Assembly (NCBI GenBank): GCA_013396755.1
Contig: VWZF01005177.1
Span: forward strand, 2,520,910-2,584,909
DNA length: 64,000 nt
Direction: 5' to 3'
Source of the DNA: Sclerurus mexicanus
Taxonomy: Eukaryota; Chordata; Aves; Passeriformes; Furnariidae
Below the pieces are notes generated by a model that saw nothing but the letters and a program-made list of their open reading frames with translations, did not search any database and was not told the DNA's origin. The translations under genes were made by a program, and so were the position numbers. Numbering within the stretch: the first letter of the stretch is position 1; the number at the start of each line of letters is the position of its first letter. Positions 34,731 through 46,936 of the stretch are shown one piece after another.

Positions 34731-37700
34731 TCACTGAAAACTCCACCGTGGGCAGTCAAGGGCATAAAACTTCAATGAACCAACCAATCAATGTACAAGC
34801 AAATGTAAGTGCAGAACTCAGGGGTTTGCAAACATAAAACTAATTTTGCAATCAATTATACTCAAGTTGACTATAGTCATCAAAAAGGATCTTGAGGACA
34901 AGCTGTAGCGCTCCATAGACCATTAAAATGTGTTTGAGTTTCACTTCATCTCAGGTACCGAGTCAAAGGGGTCTAGCTCTACTTGGGTGTTGGTGAAGAT
35001 GATTTTTCAGAATGTAGTGCGATACAGGACTAAAATAATTTTGATAAGTGAAGAAACACGCCAAGAAGAGGAAAGTTTATGCTTGACCCTCTTCTGAGTG
35101 TCCTTTAACCAAGTCCTGATCTATGATCCCACTAAATCTCCAGCTTCTTCCTTGCACCCAGGTGTGAGTAGTCAAGAGCACTGCTCCCCTCTTCCCTCAT
35201 CCTAATTGTTTTCCTTTTTAGACTAATACACACTAAAATGCTACTGAGAAACTTCAGTTAGTGTGCGATGCAGTCAGATCTAGGTATCAGAAAGTATTCT
35301 GCACTATTCCATACTCTAAAATAGTTTCTAGCTATTTTTATATTAAATAGAAACTATTGGTATACCCTTGATTTCACAAATAGTCTTGGTGTCTTAGAAA
35401 AATCTGTCTCCTAAGGTGATATTACTGTATTTTAATATGGATTTAGAAGCAGTTGATGCTTCTTTTCTTCTGCTACCATTTGTTGTTCTTCTTGCTGTCT
35501 TTTGTTGTTCTTCTTGCCCATAAATTAAGAGGTCAAGGCAATAAATGGTTCAGTAAATATATGTTAAAAAATATATGTCAACGTAATTTGTTACTTACAA
35601 ACATTGCAGAAAAAGCCTACAAAGCAAGATAAACTGAAGTCAAGTTTTCTCTTTCCTTTTCTGGCTGCTTGTAAAGATAGACAAAGTCATGGGAAAGGAT
35701 GCACTCTGGAGGAAGGCTGCCCTTAGTCTGGTAAGGGTAATTTCCATGGTCATCTGTGTAGTCCATGGAAAAAGATAAGCTCTTTCAGATGTAATAAAGT
35801 ATAGCTGCCTTGAGCTTTTGTTCTGAATCTTTATTGGAAGAGATGATCTCTCTGCATCTTGCAACAGAGAAACTTCTGAAGCTTATAATCATAGAATCCT
35901 CACCCAGGAGCAGCAGATAAGCACCAGTAGTTTCTTCCAGAGGTGTAGAAAAGCTCTGGAGATTTTATTTTTTGAATCAGATGGGGAAGCAGACAAGTGA
36001 ATGAGCTGGTATATAATATCAAGTGAAAGACCACTCTTGCCTGACAGCAGTATGAGCTAGTAGCTCTGCATCCTTGTTCATAGACCGTGAACTATTAGTG
36101 AAAACAGGCTTTCCTCTCTCACAGTCCTCTCACAAGCACTGAGTAAAACGTTAGGACATCCATGTAGTTTCCAGTCAGTGAGTTAATGAAAAGTAACTGA
36201 ATTGCACTCTGACAGGTTCCTGTCACACATCTGGTTCAAAAGCTGTGGTGAGATGCACTGAGCTGCAGTTCATTATCAGTTTTCTTGGCTGTCATGAGAA
36301 GTGATGTTTTTCTTCCTCCAAGGATTTGCATCTATCCCTCTTTGGAAACGAATCCTATAGTCCTGGCCATCCTTTGCAAGGATTTTTTTACACTGTGAAC
36401 AGGTAATAGAGTATCCATAGCATGGTCTGGCAGTGCCCATATGCTCTGTAATGTTCATGCTAAGTACTGACAGCCTGTGCTATTCAGGATTTTTTAAACT
36501 GATGTAAGCAAGAATAGAGTCAGCCCACCAACACCTTGGAGGTTTTGCTTTTCCCTCAAGCCACTGCTTGTTATATTACCCTTATAAAATTATTTCTCTC
36601 TCATAAAAGTCACCTCCATGTAAAGCTCCTCCCAACCAGCGGCTCAGGCAGACAGAAGCATTGTACATGGGGAAACTCCTTCCTTATGGATGTGTGGATG
36701 TGAAGAACAGAGATAATTTAACCTGCTCAAAGAGAAAAACTTCCCCACTTACTAAAATATTATAAGGTAGTATTTTTTTCCATTAGTGTGGAGAAAAGTA
36801 GTGATCTGTTTTAGCTGGCATTAATGTGAGCATCTTTTAAATCAGTGGATTTGCAATTGAAGGACTCCCTCTGTCCTTGGGCTTCCCTCATGGCTAACTT
36901 TAAACACACATTTTTTGCTTGTTCGGGAAGCTGTCATTAAACTGCAATAACCTTTTATTACTGAATTTAGCTGAATTTGAATAGGTGACCTAGAGATTAA
37001 AATTTCAGACTCTGTTACTTATTAAGAGAGTCATTTGAATCCCCTAATGGATTTATTATTTAGTACCTGGACTTAGATATTTTCTTCTTTCATTTCACAA
37101 AGGTGATTCTCACTTGTCTTTTGCAATTTGGAAGCTACTTTTTATTGCAGAGCAAATTTAGTATGCTTATTCATCAGTTCACCATGATAAGCATTAGTCT
37201 TCTCAGCCCAGATTCCTGCAAATGTTCAATCACATTCTTTTTTTTTATAACACAGAGATAAGTATGTTCCTAAAGGCTGCACTGAGCCAGGAATTTGTCA
37301 GGATAAGTTTTGTTTTCTAAGATTTTCCTTGGGCAAGTGCTTTGTGCTAGTTTTACATGGGGTGTGAAAAGGTAGAATAGATATTAGTAAAATGTGGTTT
37401 TGTTTATGTGCAATTATAAGAGCTTTATATGAAACAGAAAGCATAATTTTCTGTTGGGTAAATTCTTTTTCTAGCACATGAGATACTCAAACTGCAGGAA
37501 ACTGCTGGCTGTGAGAATATCTGACACTGTTTCGTTGGAAACTGTTGTGCAAGTAAAGAGGTACGAGCTGAAATTTGGATTTAAAAGTGCATAACCCCAC
37601 ACATAAGTAAGATCAGATATCTGAATGTCAGTGGCCTAAGGAATTAGAAAATACTGTTAGGGGGTTGAAAGTAGATTTCTAGAACTACATAATTTCTTCT

Positions 37701-40700
37701 ATATATCAACAGTGACTGGAAGAACCATACAGCTAAATCTCTGAGGACTGAATTGTAATCCCATGTAAACAATTCATGTGCAAAGTTTAGCACAATTGCG
37801 CTCTTTAACAAAATATTTATTTTTTTAGTCTAATATTTATTCTTTCATATTATAATGTATGTCTGTGAAGCAGCATATTTAAAAACATGATATAAAAGTA
37901 AGACTCTTAAAACTCAGAAATTTTTTGGAATGAAAGTCAGGCCTTGTGTGAAACTTCTAGGTACCACATTAATGAAAAGTAACTTAATTTTATCCTGGCA
38001 GGTTCTAACCAGAAGATAGCTTTGCAGAGTTGATTCTACTGCTGAGGTGATTGATGCGCCAGGAATGAAACCTAAAGGCAATTTCAATGTCAGTTTTTAA
38101 ACTTGTAACTAATTGGTAATTTTTCTCTTGCTTTTAAAGTTTGTAGGAAGAAAACAGACTTTTTTAAAAAGGCTTTTGATGGGTATTTAAGACTCCAACA
38201 ACTCAGTCTTGCATTTGTTTTCATTTACCATACGTTACATTACCATTCTGAATGAAGAAGATTCTTGTTTTCAAAGCATTCTAGTAAGACTCAGGTCACA
38301 GCTTTCATCTAAGGAAAGCCATTCAAGTTAAATACTTTACAATTTGCATATCTGGAATTACAGGAACCAGATTTTTAACTTAAGGTAGCCTGAGCAACAT
38401 CACAGTCTCACAGAGGTTAAAAGGATCTTTATCTAATAGATTGTTTATTTTTCCTTGCTATCCTAAATATCTGTGTAACTTGTGGAAAGAGAAAACCCAG
38501 GTACCACCAATGAGGAGCTCTTTCCAGCTCACTGGTTCAGGTGTGAGTGGGGATATAGCACTTGTGCAAACACTTCACCCCTCTTTTCTGTGTTTTAATT
38601 CCCCAGGAAATCACAGTTCTAACCTATCTACCTTATTAGGGAAACAGGACTATGAAGCACAGGGCAAAAAAAATGCTATGTTATACAGGTAGGTCCAGGA
38701 TGGATCATTAAGGTACATAATTTACATATCCAAATAGAGATCTGGGAGAAAATAAGCTGACACAAAGAGAAGCAAAATATTTGAGCACCTTTTATAGCAG
38801 TGGGGCTTATATGGTCCAAGTGAATAGGATTTGGCGTTGAATTTCCTGGAAGGAGCAAGGGGATTTTGAGGAGGGATTTTCTGTTCAGCTGTTCTGTGTT
38901 CCTGTATTTCTGCTTTCCAGGAAGGAGTCACAGAAGCAACTGCATCTTTTATGCAACACCAGCCAAGATGCACCACTACCAGAGATATTATCTGTATCTT
39001 TATCTACATATATATCTGTATATAGAGATATATAGCTTAAAAACAACTCTGCAGTAAACAGAAATCCTGTCTAAGTAATTTTTTTTAGAACTTCGGAGCA
39101 GACTCCTGAGAATTGTTCAACTGTTCTGTGGCAATGTAATTAAAAGCAGAGCATTGTTTAGGGCAAATTAGACTGTCTTCATGAATAACTCATATTCCGC
39201 AAGAGTTGACTTTGTGTCAGCATATATAGAATAGCCAGAAAATAAAGAGATGGATGCCTCATTTGCACAGTTTAAAATCAGTGGGTACTTTTTTTTTCCC
39301 CCACATGAGCTCCTTAACCAGGAAAAAGGTGTTTGGCCTGGTGGCTAAAATGAGATACTTCAAAGAAGGAGAGCACAAGGTAAAGAAGTGGCACTAGAAG
39401 TGCAAGGACAAGGCACTTGTTGGTCTAGAAATAAGTAGAGTGCAATTGTTTTCTGCCTTTCACACAGGTGAAATAGAGGTCTGTATTGATATATAGAAGA
39501 GGAACATGCAAAAGTGTTTCTCTGAATGTCATATGACGGTTCATCTTTTTATTAGTCAATGCCCTTTATCTGGCATCACAATTCTAGTTCCAGCTACAGA
39601 TTTTTTTGTGTTGCCACTACTAAGCATCCCAGCAATAACACAACACCCCTCAAGTCAGAAAATACTGATGTACGAACAGCTGCCCACCCCCACCCCCATT
39701 CCCTTTCCTGTTTTCCTAACTTTTTTTGGAATACAGTTTTATTATTATGAAAATAAAATCTGTTGCCAGATTAATTTTTCAATCATCTCAATCTGTCATA
39801 AGCAGGAAGAGAAAAGTCCTAGAGAATTACAGGAGTTGGCAGAATGACTTTTTATCTTTCCTGGAAGGAGACTGACATTAGAATATGTAGCACTTATTAA
39901 GAAATTTGAGTAAGATTATATAATGCTTTCTGGATTTTCGACCTACATTTTATCACAAACTTTGGAGCAATTTAGGAGAGATTTTCATTGAGAGCAGCTT
40001 TTCTTCCTGTTAGATTGACTCAGTGCTTGAGGGGACACAATCTGGAGGGCCTTGTAGGTCCTATGCTTGTGTCCAGTATGGGCACATTCCATACAGAGCA
40101 TAATCATATTTCTTACTTCCAAGTCTCAAGGTTTTGTTATAAGGAAGTCTTAGCAGTTGAAACTACAAAGCAATTATGTTTTCTTTTTTCAGGTTGAAGA
40201 GGCACTATGCCTTCTTGTAAAAAAAAAACAAAACCCAAACCATGTAGTTTTAACTATGTGACATAACACTACTTTCCAATAAATGCTTTATTTCCAGCAG
40301 CACCAGCAGAAAGAACAAAATCTCCTTTACTAAACTGTTAGCTACAGATCAGAAAATAAGGCAGAAGGCCATGTCTTAATTCCTATCTGTCCACAGGTCA
40401 GCAACGGTGTGTTAGTGAACACAGTTGTCAGTGCACTATGGCATAGCTGCACCATTCTCACCTTATCACATACCTGCTGCAGGGCAGACAGTATAAAGCA
40501 TCCCATGGTTTGCCCTACAGCTTTCAGGCAGTACTGGGAGTTAGTCCATGTGCTTGCAGGCCACAGGAGGAAATGGGAAAGTACAACAGGAGCAGGCTCC
40601 CTTCCTCCAAATGACCAGAGGAAGGCAAAGCTTTACGTCATTTGGTCCTGCAGCCTCATCACTACTGAAAGGCTGATGCAGAAGTTGGATACAGATTCCT

Positions 40701-41264
40701 GTATTTCCATCACCAGGATGGCATTTCCCTTCTCTCACCCTGAGAACGAACCAGGACCATGACTGTGAAGAGTAGGTCTTCCCTGTCTGTGTAAAGGGAA
40801 TTTTGCTGCATCTTTAGCAGATAGCTGGGATAGTGATAGGGTAAAAATGACAAATTACAAGGATGGTACAGGGAGACTAGTCTTAACAAGAAATTGCAGA
40901 GATTAACTGTAATTTTTACTGAGCAAAAAACATGCTATTTTATCACTTTCCAGTAAACTAGCTCACAGTTTCTTTTGAGGAGAGGGAGATTTAGGTGAAA
41001 AGGTATTTAAGTGGAGGTGCATTTAATAACATTTTATGGCATATTATTTTTTACAACAAGCATAACTCTTGTTATTTTTACTTGTCTACCATAAGAAAAA
41101 TAACAGTCTGTTTTAATGCAGACTGTTAAGGCAGGGTATTTTTACCTCTGTCTGCATTTTCAAAGCAGAGGTGAGGCAAAGGAAGCAGACAGCTAGAAGT
41201 GATCTTAAAATGTACCATTTAAAGGCTCAAGAAGTCATGGCTGAAATTAAAGTGTAAAATCTCA
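34731..41264. other. Non-coding DNA, nothing recognised
   Basis: About 6.5 kb of AT-rich sequence. Small local features are a 22-bp-period duplication at 35479-35517 and a pair of similar 38-bp segments at 36183 and 37971. Open frames (for example 39506-39847 plus, 40409-40762 plus) have no family resemblance and no supporting splice signals. I saw none of the conserved blocks I would expect in the remaining PRTG cytoplasmic exons. Confidence 0.45.
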
Positions 41265-41800
41265 CTCAGATCTTATATCTACTCAACTTGTGAGACCCTA
41301 CCTGAAGTACTATATCCAATGCTAGGGTTTCCAAGATAAGAAGGATGTGGACCTGTTGGAGTGAGTCCAGAGGAGGTCACAAAGTTGATCAGAGGGCAGG
41401 AGCATCTCTTCTATGAAGGCAGGTAGAGAGAGCTGGAGCTGTTCAGTCTACAGAAGAGAAGGCTCTTGGGCTATCTTAGAGCAACCTTCCAGTACCTAAA
41501 GGGGACCTGCAAGAGAACTGAGAGGGACTTTTCACAAGGGCATGCAGTGATAGGGCAAGAAGTAATAGCTTTAAGCTGAAAGAGAGTAGGTTTAGATTAG
41601 GAAGAAATGTGAAAGTGGTGAGGTACTGGAACAGGTTGCCCAGAGAAGTTGTGGATTCCCCATCCCTTAAAGTGTGCAAGTCCAGGTGGGAAGGGAACAA
41701 CCTGGTCTAGTGAAGGGTGCCACAACCTGTGGTAGGAGGGCTGGGACTAGATTATCTTTCAACTAGATTATCTCTTCCAACCCAAACCATTCTATTCCTT
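41265..41800 (+). mobile_element. CR1 LINE 3' fragment
   Basis: The plus strand follows the CR1 consensus order: 'gtgagaccctacctgaagta', 'ggacctgttggagtgagtcc', 'gaggtcacaaagttgatcag', 'gagctgttcagtctacagaa', 'gtactggaacaggttgccca' and 'gagaagttgtggattcccca', ending 'ccaacccaaaccattctatt'. It contains the last codons of the RT frame plus the 3' UTR and is 5'-truncated at about 535 bp. Many point changes make it inactive. Confidence 0.93.
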
Positions 41801-44800
41801 GACCTGCTGATAGGTCCCTCTTCCTCCATGCAGATCACCTTCACTCTACTGTACTCTGAGCCAGTCAGTCCAAGAAGAAGAGGTGGTGATTCAGGGCTAC
41901 GGATGTCTCTGTTATGAGCGTCGACCCTTTCTGAACTGAAGAGTGGATGGAGCACATCTGCTCACCCCTGCAGTCTCCACATGCACTCCTGACCGTGCTG
42001 ATGAATTTGTGTACACAGGTCAGGTTATGGATGTCAAAGAAGTGCTGCTCCACATTACAGCTGGATCACTGCTTGATGTGGATGTAGATGTGTGAAAGCA
42101 AGGCGTGAAATGGGGAAAACTTGCAGCTGATGGTAACTGAGTGCGCAGAGAAGAGAAAGCCAAAATATTTTCATATTCCTGTTGATCTATGAAGTTGTCC
42201 CCAGACACTATTAGGTTAAACAACTTGGCAGATAACCTGTGGAGACAGCAAACTCAACAGAATTAGGAATTGTGTGTTCCAAGGATGATGTGTCCGTGAA
42301 CAGGTTTTGAGAAACGTTACATTCACAAGTGCCATCCCTAAGCATCATTCATGCATGCCTGCTTGTTTGACTGTCAAAGTGCTATGACAAATATGTTGTT
42401 GTGGTCAATGGGAGAGAACACCAACACTTAATTTCTATCTGAGTTCTTACATACCATTTTAAAAACATAACGTACTGTTGATTGAGTGTTGTGGCATTTT
42501 GCATAGATGTGGGTTGTTTTTGTATTTTTTGAGATTTCTCCCCTGAGAGTCCGGTAACAGAAGTAATAAGCAGTTTGTTGAAACCCTAACTGTTCTTTCC
42601 AGCCTTTAAGCAGTGAAAACTTTTTACAGACAACATTAACTTTGTTTAAATAGAGCTGGTATTCTATGATATAATTAAATCAGTTGCCATATTTCTATCA
42701 CTCTTAGTTTAATCTTGTTGAGAAAAAGTTTGTGCTAATCCCCATGGCTTCTTACCCCTTGTCAGAAGTATAATTTTAAAGTTAGTTAGGAGATAATTAT
42801 TTAGGAAGGCTCTAATATATAATATAATCTAATACAAATGTTCTTGAACTGGAATTAGGAAATACATATAGAACAATTTAGGATCCACCTTTAAAGATAT
42901 AATAGCTATTACATTCTAAGCTAAATGCCCTGTGTGGATGTTCAACACTATTTGCGAGAAGGGACAATAGAAAGTTGAAGGCAGCCATCAGGTTTCTTCT
43001 GAAGAAAATCTTAAATTAGTAGATTTATGAAAAATTCTTGACAACAATGGCAAGGTTGTAAGCAGTTGTTTTCTTGAGTCTCAGTAGAATATAGGTGGGA
43101 AGAAAAAGGCAGTAGCCCCTCACTTGTGCCAGAAATTTCAGAGAAAGTCACTATACCAGGTCTGGATCTCTGGGATTCTCAGAAAGGAGTTTGTCTTATA
43201 ATATGGATTTCCTTTTCTTGCTAGACTATTTCATATTAATTCATTAAAGCGGTAGGGCTTCCTTAAGGAGATGTTAACAGGAACATCACAGGATGTCAGC
43301 TTTTTTCTATATATATCAGTTGTTTCATTATTTTGGTCAGTTTGGAAAATGCTGGGGGCTCAATTCACAGAGTGCCTACACTGGTGCGTGTGACCAGGAG
43401 AATTCTGGTAGCAGCTCCTTCATCTCTGGGTGTGTTACAGCACAATGCAAGTACTCTGCTCACTGTGTTTGAACCACAAGATGGGCCAGCAGGATCTTAC
43501 AACTGGAGATGTCGAGTCAAGGCTTCCAGACATAGGATTTAATATATCTATCTTCAGTAACTACAAGTTTCAATCCACCTGCTGTAAAAGAATCACTGAC
43601 AACTGCATTAATGCCAGCTTGTTATGCTTCTTGCTCTCCTTCGAGTGCATCAGCCTTTAGCAGGCATTAAGATTTTTCAGTTTCTATCTCTCATGCCAGT
43701 GGACATGAATTGCAGCAGTGTAATTTAAAGTAGCAAACACATACTATGCAGTCTAAAATAATGAGAAATTTAGAACAACTCTACGGGCAGATGGTTTTAT
43801 AGTCCAGTATTCAAAAGCAGATATAATGCTATTCAGTCTTGAATTAAAAAAGGCAAGGATCCTTTGAACTCATCCAAGTATCGGACACTTCTCATTACAA
43901 ACAACGAGGCCCATATCTTCGCCAAAGTATTAATATCTTTCTTCAGAACAGCTGAAATTAAATGAACACAGGGATCTTATGAATTTTGAAGAAAACTATT
44001 TCCACAAATCCATGCAGTAAAAATTGATGCTAAGAGGGTGAATAGATCTCTTATTTGTGACAATTGAAAATACATGTATGCATCATTTAGAGGTGTTAGA
44101 TTCATTTTTCTTTAGAGGGACCTTTGTTCGATAGAATAATTGTAGAACGATGTGTAAGATCTGATTAGTTCCAAGGGAATTAACTCTTCCATTATAATTT
44201 CAAAAGAATGTTTCTCCTGCCCTTAACAGGATACCGGGAACTGAGAAGCGAGAAGCAGTTAGAAATCAGAAATCATCTCTTGAATTTCTAATGAACCTTA
44301 GACTTTCAGTTATTCAGAGGACAATTACTGCATTTTTTTTAACCTCAACAAAGCGCATGTAAGTCATAACACTAAAGAACTTGTATCCTTTTCTGCATTA
44401 TTCTGCCAGATCAGAGCTCTTGATTTGCAATACCATAGCCATCGGGCCTTTGGTTGAAGACTGAGGGGAAACTGATGATTAAAACATAGCTTCCCCAGGA
44501 CAGATTGCCTTGCTTACGTAAATATTTTTTTGTCAGAATTTAATTCCTGCACTGTTTCTGTGATAACACTGAGGTTGTGACAAAAGAGTGATTGTGGTGC
44601 TATGGTGCTGAATCCTGTCTGGGGTGACACGAGGTTTTTCAGTTTTGCTCCAGATTTCCACTATTGCCTTGTGCAAGTCATTGAGTTAGTCTGTGCTTTA
44701 CTTCTTTGTCTAATAAACCTGAATGGTTAGGAGTCCCTGGCTCATAGTTCTTGTCCAAAGAAATATCCAGCAATTTTGGATCCCCTAAGAGCTGCAGCCA

Positions 44801-46216
44801 AACAGAAGACAATGGAGCTGAAGGGATCCACTAAGTTTAATATAATTCTCCTAAACTGTAAAACAGGCAAAGACAAATAATGAAAAAGGATGTAATCAAA
44901 TGCTTTGTTTTTACATGACAGGTAGAAATATTTTTACACTCCTAGGACATTTCATTTTATTTTCTGTGGTCACACATAACTCAGCTTTCCTCAAATGACT
45001 CCATATTGCTTTTTATTCAGCCTTTACAAATTGTTCAGCTTTTTGAGGCATTGATCTAATGAAACCTTTGAGAAGTAATCAGCAAGTAGAAGAAAAGGTC
45101 TGACCTATTCTTATTTACAGTACTGTTTGTTACTCCTAGTGTATTTCTAATGTTTTCTTTTCCTTTTACCTTGAAAACTAAATCTAAAAGTCTTCCTTGT
45201 CAGAAAATATAGGTTTATTACCAATATGCCCAACAATCCAGGAACATAACTCTTCTCCCCAGTAACAGCTTGTTCTCTTGCACAAGTGTCAGATATCGCT
45301 ACTAGCCTTGGCAGTGCTTGAGCTCTTGGTGGGGTGGGTCATTGCATCATCATGAGGGGCATTATAATGACAAATGTTTAAATTCCTTCTACAGCTCTTT
45401 TTACATTGAGAAATGTAGAAACACTTTTCCTAAGTACAATTTCCTTTCAGGATTTCTGTTACCTTGGGTGTATTCCTGCTGCTTTACCGCGTGGTCCACC
45501 AGGAGCCAGACTCTGTGGGAGTTTGTTTTCCATTGATTTCATTATTTACATTGTTTCACTTCCCATTTATTGACTCATACTCTCTTCAGCTCTGACGCTG
45601 GGTCTGAAAACCTCTAAAATGTGAGACTCCTGTCAGGAACACCTCATTTTCAATGAGAGAGAAGATTTCTAAGACCAGAAGTATTACTGTGGATGCAAAT
45701 CAAGGGAAAACAATGTTCTCTATGTTCCTGCTTATTCTGCACATATTATGTTTCCTAGAAAAGACATACGAACATAGATTTGTATCTTTATTTAGCCATC
45801 TTTTAATTTAATCTCTCTGCCCTGCAGTGAGATAAGCACAGAAACTTTCCTCATACTTTTCTCCTACTTGAGCCTTCCCTCTCCTGTTTCTTCTCCATAT
45901 CTGTAACAAGCTAAACATTGGCATCTGCTGCTTCAGGAAATATTTTGTGGTTTTCCTAGTATCTGCAGGTGGCTGCACTTGGCTGCATCTCCCAGTCCTA
46001 CTTGCTTCTGTGTTTCTCTGACAGAAACATAGAAGCAGAACATATAGAGGTAACAGCATACAGAAGTAGCCTGGTCTGGAGAAAGAAATATCTGTTTGGG
46101 AGTTCACACTTCCCAGATGTAACTCCCTGGATGTTTTAATTCCCATGAAAATTTTCAAGATTTCTTCTTTGTTTATGGTTTATCTTGAGAGGAAAATGAG
46201 ACATTTTTGTGTTCAT
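41801..46216. other. Non-coding DNA, nothing recognised
   Basis: About 4.4 kb of AT-rich sequence with short overlapping frames only. No exon, RNA gene or named repeat was seen. Confidence 0.45.
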
Positions 46217-46243
46217 TTTATTTATTTATTTATTTATTTATTT
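46217..46243. repeat. (TTTA)n microsatellite
   Basis: Six to seven perfect TTTA units in an AT-rich background. Confidence 0.95.
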
Positions 46244-46868
46244 GCAGTGAAGGCACTAGCAGTGAATAATAGCTGAGTATTTGGGGCATTTACACTGAAT
46301 GGAAATCCTAATAAACTATTTTAGCCCAGGTACAAGACCTTTTCCTACCCGCATCTGATACAAGAACAGAACTGCTCAGCCATAGTGGAGCAGAGCTCTC
46401 TTCTATCTCTGAATTTGACAAACTAAAACCCAACTTCCTCTCTGTCCCATGGGAGGCAGTGGGAGATCTTTCCCAATATGTTTCCACAACTATTATGCAT
46501 TTTTGATTAGTGAAGTTTTATGCTTTATTTTCCTCCTTCCAGGTCTCTGGATATAGTTTCTGTCTCTAATACTGGTTCACCTTGTACCTGTGGATTGTTG
46601 CTTGATGCATTTCTGCTCAACTACCTATAAAATAGGCTAAGGTATCCTCAGTTTCCCTGAAATGCTTTAAATTATTTTAATTGCTGCATTTTGAGGTAAA
46701 CATGTAAAAAATGAAAGAATGCTAAATAGTACTTGAAGGGTACAGCTGTAAACATTGCAACAGGTTCTTGGCTGAATTTAATTTGATTTTAAATAAGCAC
46801 ATATTTATTACTTCTTATGCCTTTGCTTTCCACAGTGGAATAAAGATGATAAAACTACAACACACATC

Positions 46869-46936
<68 letters not shown>
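46869..46936. repeat. (AGAT)n microsatellite
   Basis: About 17 perfect AGAT (GATA) units without interruption. Arrays of this purity are usually highly variable between individuals. Confidence 0.98.

Noticed and set aside
46869..46936. Regular repeat that might be taken for a CRISPR-like array
   Set aside because: It is a pure 4-bp microsatellite without spacers in vertebrate DNA.
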